A DNA stretch of 64,000 nucleotides from Caballeronia zhejiangensis. GTDB taxonomy: Bacteria; Pseudomonadota; Gammaproteobacteria; Burkholderiales; Burkholderiaceae. The notes under the pieces are model-generated. The model had not been told where the DNA came from and did no database searches. It worked only from the letters and a program-made list of their open reading frames with translations. A program made the position numbers and the translations under genes. Positions 45,020 to 54,048 of this stretch are shown in pieces. Every line of letters starts with the position of its first letter. Positions within the stretch are counted from its first letter, which is position 1. The DNA is taken from assembly GCF_000698575.1 (NCBI RefSeq), contig NZ_JFHD01000012.1, positions 1-64,000 of the forward strand, in the 5' to 3' direction.

Positions 45020-45476
45020 CCGAAAATAAACCTAGTAAATGAGATTTAGCCGTCCCGGATATCGAGTACGGCGCAACGTGTGACAGGAATTCGCTCAGCT
45101 CGACGCACGCGCGGTCGCGCACCTTTTACACACTCAGGAACCGGTGCCAGAAAGCAGACCAACTCCACGGATCGAATGCTATTGATCGACGCCGCGTCGC
45201 CATATAGAAGAAATTCGAATGCCCTCACGGCTGCCCGAGCGGGTACCGTGGATCAAAGGCCCGGCGGGCCAAGCGTCGATGGAATTCAGAATGTTCCCCA
45301 ATCGACAAAGCGTGAACTTCGAGACAGCCGGCAGTTAGCGGCGCGCGCACCTCGATGCGCGCCATCCAGCCCGGTACACCGATAAGGGATCGTGGGAGAA
45401 ACGCGCCGTTTCTGTACGCGACGCCGAAACGCGTGCGCCCGGTCTGGATAGACCGGGCATCGGCACGCCGCCCGAA
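45020..45476. other. Intergenic region upstream of tpsA
   Basis: No gene recognised. It should contain the tpsA promoter and leader. A short atatcgag match to the motif seen at 41.8 and 46.9 kb occurs at about 45058-45065, too short to rely on. Confidence 0.5.
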
Positions 45477-46166
45477 TCAGGCTGCGTGAGAAAGGTCGCC
45501 CGGACCGAACCGGTCCAGCTTCAATCCAAGGTTCGATGCGAAGCGATGCAGCTCAGAAAGCCGGTCGAAGCCCAGCAAGCTGCGTACTTTGATACTCTGC
45601 GAGCTGATCGCGCTCTTGCGACGTTGCATCAAACTCGCTATCTCGCGGCCTGAAATGCCGCACAGCATGAGCCCGGCGATCTCCATCTGGCGCGCCGTCA
45701 GCATCCCGAAGCGCTGTAGCTCCGGATTACTCCGGTACTGATACAAAGCCGCGCGCGCGGTCGCCGACAGATATGACGCGCCGCGCTCGAGCTCCCGCAC
45801 CGCAGTCAACACCTCGGACATCTCGTCGGATTTGCTCACGATCCCTGCCACACCGCGTTGCTCGAGCGATCCAACGAGAAACGGCTCATGAAATTCGGTA
45901 TAGACAAGAATCCGCAGATCGGGAAATTCGCGCGAAACAATGGAAAGGAATCGCCATCCGTCTGGCGATCCTCTGCCCGGCATCGAATAGTCGGCGATCA
46001 AAATATCGCATTCGCGGTGTGCCAGTAAATCCATCAGATCGGAGACGTCGTGCGTCGTGCCGACCACATCGCAGCCGGCCTCATCCAATGCCTTGTGGAG
46101 ACCAAATGCGACGAGTGGATGATCATCCGCGATAACGACCTTCAGCTTCTCGCGTTTGCCAGTCAT
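45477..46166 (-). CDS. LuxR/NarL-type response regulator 1 of tandem pair
   Basis: 229 residues. Receiver with VVIADDHPLVAFGLHKALDE, phospho-Asp in ILIADYSMPGRGSPDGW, and the lysine in AGIVSKSDE; HTH with LTARQMEIAGLMLCGISGREIASLM. ATG 46166 gives the standard MTGKREKLKVVIADD start. It is a paralogue of the next gene, which ends 5 bases upstream. No kinase is adjacent, so partner kinases may be the BvgS-like or the PAS kinase nearby. Confidence 0.88.
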   Translation of the reverse strand: MTGKREKLKVVIADDHPLVAFGLHKALDEAGCDVVGTTHDVSDLMDLLAHRECDILIADYSMPGRGSPDGWRFLSIVSREFPDLRILVYTEFHEPFLVGSLEQRGVAGIVSKSDEMSEVLTAVRELERGASYLSATARAALYQYRSNPELQRFGMLTARQMEIAGLMLCGISGREIASLMQRRKSAISSQSIKVRSLLGFDRLSELHRFASNLGLKLDRFGPGDLSHAA

Positions 46167-46171
46167 GACAT

Positions 46172-46858
46172 TTACCCCCGGATCGCGTCGAATTCGACGC
46201 CGATTTGCGAACGCTCCAACGACAATCCGTGACTCGCCGCGAAGCGATACATCTCGGATTCCCGGGAAAACCCCAGTCGCTTGCAAGCCGCCGCACGCTG
46301 AGAGCTGATCGTATTCATTCGGCGATCGAGCAGGCGCGCCGTTTCGCATACAGAAAGACCACATAGCATCAAGCCCGCGATCTCCATCTGCCGACGCGTG
46401 AGCGCGGTGAAGCGGCTCAGCTCGGGCGACACATTGAAGCGCTCTACTGCCGATTGCGCGACGGGAGACAAATAGCGCCCGCCAGCGAAGAGCGTATGGA
46501 TCGCGACAAGCATTTCAGACATGTTTTCGCGCTTGCTGACCACGCCAGCGACGCCGCGTTGCGCGAGACTTCCCACGAGAAATGGATCGTCGAATTCGCT
46601 GAAAACGACGACGGGCAACTTCGGGTATTTGCTCGACAAGGCGGTCAGAAATTGCCAGCCGTCCAACGAGGAAGCATCCGGCATCGAATAATCGGCCACG
46701 ACCACATCGCACGCTTCATTTTCAAGGACGTTCATCAAACCGTCGGCGCTGCTTTCCACGCCACGTACGTTGAATCCCGCTTCAAGTAATGCTTTATTGA
46801 GGCCGCACAGGACGATCGGATGATCGTCGACTATTGCGACTCGAATGTCTTTCGCCAT
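46172..46858 (-). CDS. LuxR/NarL-type response regulator 2 of tandem pair
   Basis: 228 residues. Receiver with VAIVDDHPIVLCGLNKALLE, phospho-Asp in VVVADYSMPDASSLDGWQFL, lysine in AGVVSKREN; HTH with LTRRQMEIAGLMLCGLSVCETA. It shares the SMP..S.DGW, EP/DPFLVGSL.QRGVAG and RRQMEIAGLMLCG blocks with its neighbour, so the pair arose by tandem duplication. A 13-base motif lies about 90 bases upstream of ATG 46858. Confidence 0.88.
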   Translation of the reverse strand: MAKDIRVAIVDDHPIVLCGLNKALLEAGFNVRGVESSADGLMNVLENEACDVVVADYSMPDASSLDGWQFLTALSSKYPKLPVVVFSEFDDPFLVGSLAQRGVAGVVSKRENMSEMLVAIHTLFAGGRYLSPVAQSAVERFNVSPELSRFTALTRRQMEIAGLMLCGLSVCETARLLDRRMNTISSQRAAACKRLGFSRESEMYRFAASHGLSLERSQIGVEFDAIRG

Positions 46859-47293
46859 CGTTTCATCTCCCCGAAATCTGCTTAGCTCAACCGTACTGAA
46901 TATGGATAACGATCCGGATGAACAATATCGACCGGGATTTCGGCTCGATATAGAACGACTTTGAAACGAACCGGGAAGGACGAAACGTTCGACTTGCGTC
47001 ATGAAAGCCGATGGTTTGCCGAGCAAGGCGCATCGCCGTATTGCGGATAGCGGACGTACACACGAAAAAAAGCCGCCGGGCTAACGCAACGGCGGCTGAA
47101 CGGGGGCAGACTTAAAACTACGACGGGAGATTACGCGCGATCCGGGCGCCGATATATCGATCGATTTCGAAATGGCGAAGACCTGCCTTGCTTGCATCAA
47201 ACGTTCGTATAAGCACGCCGAGCCGTTCGTAGAATGGCGCGCGCGCATGCGCTTCTCTAAGCTGACGTCATGGTCACGCATCGGGAGCGCATC
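46859..47293. other. Intergenic region upstream of the tandem regulators
   Basis: No confident gene. It holds the AT-rich promoter region of the regulators with gctcgatatagaa at 46943-46955, and a minus-strand terminator at 47064-47097. Confidence 0.5.
47064..47097 (-). terminator. Intrinsic terminator, minus strand
   Basis: On the minus strand AGCCGCC and GGCGGCT pair around a 13-base loop and are followed by seven T (47064-47070 on the plus strand read as A). It would stop transcription running leftward from the FixJ-type regulator before it reaches the tandem regulators. Confidence 0.65.
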
Positions 47294-47482
47294 ATGGGCG
47301 ATACATCGACACGCAGGCTGTTATCCGCTTGCGCCGCCGTTCTGGCGTTCGGAACGTGGTATTCGCTGAGCGCGCCGCACGACTGGAGCGCGCTCGATCG
47401 CGCCGGTTACGACACGCAGTTGCCGCTCGAACGCATCGCGTTGAGCGAAGAAACCGCGCCCTCGATGATGCAAGACCGCTAG
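47294..47482 (+). CDS. Small exported or membrane-anchored hypothetical protein
   Basis: 62 residues: MGDTSTRRLLSACAAVLAFG with a hydrophobic N-terminus, then a polar tail ending SMMQDR. GGGAGCGC before ATG 47294 is a fair ribosome binding site. No family recognised. Its end overlaps the opposing FixJ-type gene by 4 bases. Confidence 0.4.
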   Translation: MGDTSTRRLLSACAAVLAFGTWYSLSAPHDWSALDRAGYDTQLPLERIALSEETAPSMMQDR

Positions 47483-48132
47483 GCGCGCGGCGGCGTCGAT
47501 GCGCCTTGCGGCATCTTCACGCCGAGCGCTTCGGCCTTCAGCACAAGATCGGCCAGCGAACGCGCGGCCATTTTCTTCATCGCCTGGCCGCGATGAATCT
47601 TCACCGTGATCTCGCTCAGATTCATCTCCGCTGCGATCTGCTTGTTCATCAGACCCGACACGACGAACGCCATCACCTCGCGCTCACGCGGCGTCAGCGA
47701 CTCATACGCGCGCCGCAAGTCCGCGACCGAGCGGCTCGCGGCGCGCCGTTCTTCATCGGCTTCGAGCGCCTGCGCGACGGCATCGAGCATGTCCTGATCG
47801 CGGAACGGCTTCGCGAGAAAATCCTTCGCACCCGCTTTCATTGCTTTCACCGTCATCGCTATGTCGCCGTGCGCCGTCATGAAGACGATCGGCAAGCCGA
47901 GCTGGCTCGCGGCCATCTGCTCCTGCACGGCGAGACCGCTCTGCCCTTTCAGCCGCACGTCGAGGATCAAACAGCTCGGCACTTCGGGCATGTCGTGCGC
48001 AAGGAACTCGTGCGCGGACGCGAACGTCGTCACGTTCAGTCCGACCGAACGCAGCAGCATGCGCAGCGCATCGCGCATCGATTCGTCGTCGTCGACCACG
48101 TAGACCATCGCGGCGTGCTTGTCATTGCTCAT
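47479..48132 (-). CDS. FixJ/TodT-type response regulator
   Basis: 217 residues. Receiver with VYVVDDDESMRDALRMLLRS, phospho-Asp in CLILDVRLKGQSG, then GAKDFLAKPF; LuxR HTH with LTPREREVMAFVVSGLMNKQIAAEMNLSE. ATG 48132 lies inside the 3-prime end of the sensor kinase gene, an 11-base overlap, so the two form an operon and a cognate pair. Confidence 0.9.
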   Translation of the reverse strand: MSNDKHAAMVYVVDDDESMRDALRMLLRSVGLNVTTFASAHEFLAHDMPEVPSCLILDVRLKGQSGLAVQEQMAASQLGLPIVFMTAHGDIAMTVKAMKAGAKDFLAKPFRDQDMLDAVAQALEADEERRAASRSVADLRRAYESLTPREREVMAFVVSGLMNKQIAAEMNLSEITVKIHRGQAMKKMAARSLADLVLKAEALGVKMPQGASTPPRA

Positions 48133-49630
48133 CGTCTCTTCTCTCGTTTTCGGGCAGCACGAAAAGCAGACGCGCGCCGCCTTCATCGGGCGATTCCGCC
48201 CATATCCTGCCGCCGTGCGCCTCGATGATCGAACGGCAGATCGACAAGCCCATGCCCATGCCTTCGGCCTTCGTCGTGAAGAACGCATCGAATAGACGCC
48301 GCGCGTTCTCGTCGCTGATGCCCGTGCCCGAATCCTGCACGACGATCTGAGCGTAACCGGGATCGCTGTCGCTCTCGCGCGTCGCCACACGCAACACACG
48401 CGGCCCGTTCACGGCGGACATCGCCTGCGCCGCGTTCATCATCAGATTGATGAGCACCTGCTGCAACTGCACGCGGTCGCAACGCACCGTCGGCGACGGC
48501 GTCGCGAGATCGGCGCGCACATCCACGCGATGACGCGCGAGTTCGCGCCGCACGAGCTCGATCGTCTCGCCGACGATCTCGGTGACTTCGAGCGTCGCGG
48601 GCTGGCTGTCGCGCTTTCTCGCCATCGCGCGAATGCGTGCGATGACTTCGCTCGCGCGCTTGGCGTCGCGGACCATCTGCGCGATCGATTGCTGCGCCTC
48701 CGCGATATCCGGTTGCGCGCGATTGAGCCAGCGCAAGGCGGCGCCGCCGCTCGTGACGATCGCGGCCATCGGCTGCGTGACTTCGTGCGCGATCGACGCG
48801 GCCAGCTCGCCCAGCATCGTCACGCGCGTCACATGCGCGAGTTCGGCGGTCGAGCGCGCGAGCGCTTCCTGCGCGAGCTTGGTTTCGGTGACGTCCATCA
48901 GCGCGCCGACGTATTCGCCGCCGTCGTTTTCGCTCGATGCACGATGCGCCACGTAATGAACGTGCTTCACGGTTCCATCCGGCAGCAGCAGCCGATGCTC
49001 GACATCGATATCGCGCACGCTGGACAGCGCCGCTTCATGCGCGCCGCGCACGATCGCGATGTCGTCGGGATGCGAGCGCGCGAGAATTGCATCGATGGAA
49101 GGCGTCATGTCGCGCGGATAATCGAAGATGCGATACGCCTCGTCGGACCACCACATCGTGCCGGCGGGCAGACGCGTCGCGATGCTGCCGGTAAGCGAAA
49201 GCCGCTGCGCATCGAGCAGGAACGCTTCGCTGCGCTTCAATGCATCGCGCTGACGCTGCAACTCGGCTTCCATGCGCTTGCGCTGCATCGTCGTGGCCTG
49301 AATGCGCAGCGAGAGAACGGCGGTCGTGCCGATTGCGAGCAGGCTCACCGCGCAGCGTGCGAGCGCGCCGCCCGAGACGTTCTCGTCGTGCGAAAGAATG
49401 AAGCCGACGAGCGTGAGGATGACGCAGCCCCACGCGGTCGCGACCGTCGCGGTGCGATTGCCCGTCGATGCGATCAGCAGCACGACGACGACATACAGCA
49501 CCGCGATGGCGATATCGAGCGGCGTGAGCGCGTCGATCAGAAACACGGCGAGCGCGATGGCCGCCGCGAGCATCGACACGATGCGCGTATCGTGACGCAC
49601 CGCGCGCGGCGCGCTCTGGAATGTCTCCAT
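48122..49630 (-). CDS. PAS sensor histidine kinase
   Basis: 502 residues. Three or four membrane segments in residues 17-105 (MLAAAIALAVFLIDALTPLD, IAIAVLYVVVVLLIAS), a PAS/PAC domain (DAQRLSLTGSIA ... VGALMDVTETKLAQEALAR), HisKA with LGELAASIAHEVTQPMAAI and HATPase (NLMMNAAQAMS, GMGMGLSICRSIIEAHGG). The H-box of the HEVTQPL type is usual for kinases paired with FixJ-type regulators. ATG 49630 is used; the TTG one codon earlier is less likely. Confidence 0.9.
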   Translation of the reverse strand: METFQSAPRAVRHDTRIVSMLAAAIALAVFLIDALTPLDIAIAVLYVVVVLLIASTGNRTATVATAWGCVILTLVGFILSHDENVSGGALARCAVSLLAIGTTAVLSLRIQATTMQRKRMEAELQRQRDALKRSEAFLLDAQRLSLTGSIATRLPAGTMWWSDEAYRIFDYPRDMTPSIDAILARSHPDDIAIVRGAHEAALSSVRDIDVEHRLLLPDGTVKHVHYVAHRASSENDGGEYVGALMDVTETKLAQEALARSTAELAHVTRVTMLGELAASIAHEVTQPMAAIVTSGGAALRWLNRAQPDIAEAQQSIAQMVRDAKRASEVIARIRAMARKRDSQPATLEVTEIVGETIELVRRELARHRVDVRADLATPSPTVRCDRVQLQQVLINLMMNAAQAMSAVNGPRVLRVATRESDSDPGYAQIVVQDSGTGISDENARRLFDAFFTTKAEGMGMGLSICRSIIEAHGGRIWAESPDEGGARLLFVLPENERRDDEQ

Positions 49631-49690
49631 CAATCAATCATCGGCGTTCGTTGGAAAGGTCCGGGCCCGCGCCAGATTACGCGAAGCATT

Positions 49691-50110
49691 CTAATCCTTC
49701 AAAAATCCTTGCCGAATGCGTTCGAGGCAATCGGCGACGGCGGTTCCATCGACGGGCTTGCTGAGAAAGCACACCGCGCCGCCGTCGAGCGCCTGACGGC
49801 GCGCGGCATCGGATGCGAACGCGGTGATGAACATGACCGGCACGTTCAGATTCAGCTCGTGCAGACGTTGCTGAAGTTGCAGGCCGGACATGCCGGGCAT
49901 GTTGAGATCGGTGATGATGCACGCGAGGCCGTCGAGCGGATCTGCGTCGAGAAACGTCTCCGCCGACGCGTACAGGCTGACCTCCCAGCCGAGCGAGCGC
50001 AGCAGACTGGAAGAGGCGACGCGGACGGATTCGTCATCGTCGATCACGGAAACTCTGGAAGGCGATTGCAAGGGCGTTGTCCTGTTTCGGCGCGCAATGA
50101 ACTGATCCAC
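49691..50110 (-). CDS. Single-domain response regulator (FixJ-type receiver)
   Basis: 139 residues containing only a receiver: VSVIDDDESVRVASSSLLRS, phospho-Asp in CIITDLNMPGMSGLQL and FLSKPVDG with the conserved lysine. The start is GTG 50110. It lies 60 bases upstream of the PAS kinase gene on the same strand and probably takes phosphate from that kinase, as a sink or a signal to a protein partner, because no output domain is present. Confidence 0.85.
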   Translation of the reverse strand: MDQFIARRNRTTPLQSPSRVSVIDDDESVRVASSSLLRSLGWEVSLYASAETFLDADPLDGLACIITDLNMPGMSGLQLQQRLHELNLNVPVMFITAFASDAARRQALDGGAVCFLSKPVDGTAVADCLERIRQGFLKD

Positions 50111-50273
50111 GCCTGATTGGAAGCCATCTTACGCACGCGCCTCGTGCCGCGAAATAACATGAAGGTATAGGTCCGAAGCGCCCGCTTTCATCTGATGAAA
50201 CGGCGTGAGCCCTTTCTGCGGGAAATGCGCCGACAACGTATAGTCCCGTTCTGCTACCTCAGGGTCTGTTTAC

Positions 50274-51491
50274 ATGCCGGCTTCAGCTTCGACCACACGC
50301 GACGGCGGCAAGCACGTCGAACTCACGCGCGGCCTCATTGCGCTCTTCGCCTTCTGCTGCGGCGCGATCGTCGCGAATCTGTATTACGCGCAGCCGATCA
50401 TCGAACTCATCGCGCCCGATCTGCACATGGCGGGCGGCACGGCGAGCCTGATCGTGTCGCTCACGCAGATCGGCTATGCGCTCGGGCTGTTCTTCATCGT
50501 GCCGCTCGGCGATCTGCTCGAAAACCGCAAGCTCATGATCGCGACCGCGCTCGTTTCGATCGCGAGTCTCACGGCCGCCACGTTCACGCACACGCCCGGC
50601 TGGTTTCTCCTGATCTCGCTCGTGATCGGCTTTTCGTCGGTGGCGGTGCAGATTCTGATTCCGCTCGCCGCGCATCTCGCGCCGGACGAATCGCGCGGCA
50701 AAGTGGTCGGCACGATCATGAGCGGGTTGTTGCTCGGCATTCTGCTGTCGCGGCCGATATCGAGTCTCGTCGCGGGCCACTTCGGCTGGCGCGCGATGTT
50801 CGGCGCGGCCGCCGTGCTGATGATCGGCATCACGAGCGTGCTCGCGTTCACGATTCCGAGCCGCAAGCCAGATCATCAGGCGACGTATTTTCAGCTCATC
50901 GGCTCGCTCGGGCATCTCGTGCGAACGATGCCGGTGCTGCGTCATCGCTCGCTTTATCAAGGGCTGATGTTCGCATCGTTCAGTCTCTTCTGGACCGGCA
51001 TTCCGATCGAACTGACGCGTCATTACGGGCTTTCGCAGACGGCCATCGGCATCTTCGCGCTGATCGGCGCGACCGGGGCGACATCCGCGCCGATCGCCGG
51101 GCGTCTCGCCGATGCGGGCCACACCGTGCGCGCGACCTTCATCGCGCTGATTCTCGCGGCGATCGCGTATCTTCCCGTGGTGATTCATCCCGCGTGGGGC
51201 GTGGGCGCGCTCGTCGTGACGGGCATCGTGCTCGATTTCGCCGTGCAGATGAACATGGTGCTCGGCCAGCGTGAAATCTACGCGCTACACGCCGCGAGCC
51301 GCAACCGGCTGAACGCCGTTTACATGACGAGCATTTTCATAGGCGGCGCATTCGGCTCGGCGTTCGCGAGCCAGCTTTACGAGCACGGCGGCTGGACGCT
51401 CGTCGCGAGCGTCGCGACGTGCTTTCCGCTCATCGCGCTCGCGCACTTTCTGCTGATCGGGCGGCATCACGCGGCTTCGGCCAGCGCCTGA
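50274..51491 (+). CDS. MFS transporter (drug/metabolite efflux type)
   Basis: A 405-residue, 12-helix major facilitator. The motif GDLLENRKLM after helix 2 matches the MFS A-motif, LYYAQPIIELIAPD in helix 1 and the central polar loop SRKPDHQATYF divide it into two six-helix halves. It resembles YnfM/sugar-efflux-type proteins; substrate unknown. Monocistronic; converges with pssA. Confidence 0.85.
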   Translation: MPASASTTRDGGKHVELTRGLIALFAFCCGAIVANLYYAQPIIELIAPDLHMAGGTASLIVSLTQIGYALGLFFIVPLGDLLENRKLMIATALVSIASLTAATFTHTPGWFLLISLVIGFSSVAVQILIPLAAHLAPDESRGKVVGTIMSGLLLGILLSRPISSLVAGHFGWRAMFGAAAVLMIGITSVLAFTIPSRKPDHQATYFQLIGSLGHLVRTMPVLRHRSLYQGLMFASFSLFWTGIPIELTRHYGLSQTAIGIFALIGATGATSAPIAGRLADAGHTVRATFIALILAAIAYLPVVIHPAWGVGALVVTGIVLDFAVQMNMVLGQREIYALHAASRNRLNAVYMTSIFIGGAFGSAFASQLYEHGGWTLVASVATCFPLIALAHFLLIGRHHAASASA

Positions 51492-51494
51492 TCC

Positions 51495-52109
51495 TCACGG
51501 CTTGGGAATGCGGATGCGGCTGATCATCAGCGAGCCGGAGATCGCGTAGATCAGCACGAGCGGATGCAGCGTGAAGCCGCCGAGACGCACCGTGCCGAGC
51601 CACATGCTTTCGCCGATCGCGCCGGACCACGCGCCGATGGTCAGCAGCAGCACGATGAGAAACGATGTGGGAATGGGCGTGCCTTCGAAGTGCGTGACCT
51701 TGCCGCTTGCGCCCGACATCTCTTCGGTCGTGACGTTGTAGCGCGCGAGCCGCGACACGCCGCACGCGACGAAATAGGCCAGGATCACGCGGTCGTAGAG
51801 GCCGCGCATGCCGAACCCATAGCCGATGATCGCCGGCGCGACGCCGAACGAGATCACATCGGCCAGCGAGTCCAGCTCCTTGCCCAAGAGCGACGCCTTC
51901 TGACGCCAGCGCGCGATGCGGCCGTCGAGCACGTCGAACACGAGCGCCGCGAACACGAGCGCGCAAGCGAGATAGATATGCAGCACATCGGAGTCGTCGA
52001 GATAGGACATCGACGAGAAAAGCGCGCCCGTGCCGCACACCGCGTTGCCCAGCGTGAACCAGTCGGCCAGATGGAAATCGCGGATCATCGAGAATCGTTT
52101 GGCTTTCAT
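51495..52109 (-). CDS. pssA: CDP-alcohol phosphatidyltransferase (phosphatidylserine synthase-like)
   Basis: A 204-residue integral-membrane enzyme transferring a phosphatidyl group from CDP-diacylglycerol, probably to serine. The CDP-alcohol signature DGRIARWRQKASLLGKELDS (DG-x2-AR-x8-G-x3-D-x3-D) lies near residues 62-85, with hydrophobic helices around it. ATG 52109 is chosen because the longer frame has no ribosome binding site. Many Burkholderiaceae carry two such genes; phosphatidylcholine synthase is less likely on length. Confidence 0.85.
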   Translation of the reverse strand: MKAKRFSMIRDFHLADWFTLGNAVCGTGALFSSMSYLDDSDVLHIYLACALVFAALVFDVLDGRIARWRQKASLLGKELDSLADVISFGVAPAIIGYGFGMRGLYDRVILAYFVACGVSRLARYNVTTEEMSGASGKVTHFEGTPIPTSFLIVLLLTIGAWSGAIGESMWLGTVRLGGFTLHPLVLIYAISGSLMISRIRIPKP

Positions 52110-52270
52110 TCGTTTCTGTTTTCGTGACGTTCGGGCAGCGCCGATGGCCAGCGCCGCGAGACTTTCAAGTCTATCATCGCGCCCTCTTTCCCTTAGCACT
52201 CCGCATGCCACGCATCGTGGCAAACGGCGTGAGGCAGTATCATCACCGCACGCAAAGGAGGACCGCGACG

Positions 52271-53086
52271 ATGATGTTCAAACGCGCCCTGGCGCTCGCG
52301 AGCCTGATGCTCGCCTGCGCGTCATCGATGGCCGCATCGCTCACGATCAACGTCGGCGGCGAGCGCTCGCTCACGGCCGATCAATTGCTCGCGCGCCCGG
52401 ATGCCGCGATCATCCGCGTGCCGAACGACGTCACGTTTCATCGCAGCATGACGTATCGCGCCGTGCCCTTGCGCGCGCTGCTCGGCATCACGGAACTGCC
52501 CGCGGGCAAGGAGCTTCAGGTCACGGCCACCGACGGTTTCGTCACGCACTTTTCCGCGAAGCTGCTGTTCGGCGATGCGAAGAAGCGCGCCGAACCGTGG
52601 CTCGCGATCGAGCCGGCGGACGACCCTTGGCCACAGGTGCCGGGCAGCGGCGATGTCGGTCCGTTCTATGTCGTGTGGATCGATCCCGCCGCGTCGGGCG
52701 TCACGAGCGAGCAGTGGCCGTTCAAGGTCGACGCGATTCGCATTGCGCCGACGCTCGCCGCGCGCTTCCCGCAGATCGCCGTCGACAAGAGCGTGCCCGC
52801 GAATTCGCCGATACGTCGCGGCATGACCGTCTTCACGACGCAATGCATGGTCTGCCACAAGCTGAACGGCGCGGGCGATGCGTCGGTCGGCCCGGACCTG
52901 AATCGTCCGCATAATCCGACCGAATATTTTCAGCCGTGGGCGCTGAAGGGATACATCCGGGATCCGAAGTCGATTCGCGCGTGGGCCGACATGAAGATGC
53001 CCGGCTTCGACAAGAACGCGATCAGCGATAGCGATCTCGATGCGGTCATCGCGTATCTCGGCTACATGGCGAAGCGCAAGAAGTAG
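52271..53086 (+). CDS. Exported c-type cytochrome with oxidoreductase-like N-domain
   Basis: 271 residues. Signal peptide (MMFKRALALASLMLACASSM, cut after AA), an N-terminal ~150-residue domain resembling the small molybdopterin-oxidoreductase-like fold (VPNDVTFHRSMTYRAVPLRALL), and a C-terminal cytochrome c with the haem site CMVCHK and a methionine ligand candidate in DMKMPGFD. AAAGGAGG precedes ATG 52271. It probably carries electrons in the periplasm. It converges with the PEP-mutase-like gene; no partner enzyme is adjacent. Confidence 0.8.
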   Translation: MMFKRALALASLMLACASSMAASLTINVGGERSLTADQLLARPDAAIIRVPNDVTFHRSMTYRAVPLRALLGITELPAGKELQVTATDGFVTHFSAKLLFGDAKKRAEPWLAIEPADDPWPQVPGSGDVGPFYVVWIDPAASGVTSEQWPFKVDAIRIAPTLAARFPQIAVDKSVPANSPIRRGMTVFTTQCMVCHKLNGAGDASVGPDLNRPHNPTEYFQPWALKGYIRDPKSIRAWADMKMPGFDKNAISDSDLDAVIAYLGYMAKRKK

Positions 53087-53095
53087 CCGGGTACG

Positions 53096-53920
53096 TTACG
53101 CGCGCGCGTCGAAAATCGCGTTGAGATCGTTGCCCGCCGCGGCGTCCTTGAACCCGTCGAAGCGGCCATCGACAAGTCCTTGCGCCGCGCGCATGAACCC
53201 GCCCCACGCAACGCGCGCAAGCCCTCCGCCGACGCTCACGCGCCGCACGCCGAGCGCGGCGACGTCGCTCAGCGTGAACTCGGACACGCCGCCGATCAGC
53301 ATATTCACCGGCTTCGGCGCGACCGCCTTCACGACGGCTTCGATCTGCTCGCGCGTCTTGATGCCGGGCGCGTAGAGGCAATCGGCGCCGGCATCGGAAT
53401 ACGCCTTGAGACGCGCGATGGCATCGTCGATATCGGGCTTGCCCGCGAAGAAGTTTTCCGCGCGGCCGACGAGCAAGGTGTCGCCGCCGCTTGCGTCGAT
53501 CGCGCGCCGCGCCGCCTTCATGCGCGCCACGGCGACATCGAGCGCAAAGAGCGGCGCGGATGCGTCGCCGGTCGAATCCTCGATCGACAAGCCCGCGACG
53601 CCCGCCTCCACCGCGAGCATCACGCTTTGAGCCACTTCGTCCGGCGTCGCGCCGAAGCCGCTTTCGAAGTCGGCGTTCACGGGCAAATCCGTCGCCTCGA
53701 CGATTTCGCGCAGATGAGCGAGCACGGCGTCGCGCTGCATGTGATTGTCCGCGTGACCTTTGGACCATGCGAAGCCCGAGCTCGTCGTCGCGAGCGCCTT
53801 GAAGCCGAGCGTCGCGAGATAGCGGGCGGAACCGACGTCCCAGGGATTCGGCAACATGAAGCAGCCGGATTCGTGCAGCGCGCGAAAAGCGGCGCGTTTC
53901 TCGGCGACGGTGCGGGGCAT
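53096..53920 (-). CDS. Isocitrate lyase/PEP mutase superfamily protein
   Basis: A 274-residue TIM-barrel enzyme. LPNPWDVGSARYLATLGFKA starts the fold, NADFESGFG supplies Mg-binding acids, GLSIEDSTG follows and GRAENFFAG is also conserved. Members include 2-methylisocitrate lyases, phosphonopyruvate hydrolases and oxaloacetate decarboxylases. The lyase KKCGH loop is not present, so a carbon-carbon lyase of the classical isocitrate type is unlikely; the reaction is unassigned. Confidence 0.82.
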   Translation of the reverse strand: MPRTVAEKRAAFRALHESGCFMLPNPWDVGSARYLATLGFKALATTSSGFAWSKGHADNHMQRDAVLAHLREIVEATDLPVNADFESGFGATPDEVAQSVMLAVEAGVAGLSIEDSTGDASAPLFALDVAVARMKAARRAIDASGGDTLLVGRAENFFAGKPDIDDAIARLKAYSDAGADCLYAPGIKTREQIEAVVKAVAPKPVNMLIGGVSEFTLSDVAALGVRRVSVGGGLARVAWGGFMRAAQGLVDGRFDGFKDAAAGNDLNAIFDARA

Positions 53921-54048
53921 GGCGTGGCTCCTTGTGGATGAACGGGTCGGAAGGTCGACGATACGCGAAGGGGCGAAATGGTGCTCGTACTAAGCCGCTC
54001 CTAAGCCCCTACCCCTACGCTCGAGTCTTTCCTCGCATGAGAGACGAC

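Noticed and set aside
43172-45049. 625-codon plus-strand frame opposite tpsA
   Set aside because: Composition is Arg/His/Val-rich shadow of a strongly biased gene, no ribosome binding site, no family features.
47081-47281. 66-codon minus-strand frame
   Set aside because: Its end lies inside the minus-strand terminator and no ribosome binding site or family is seen.
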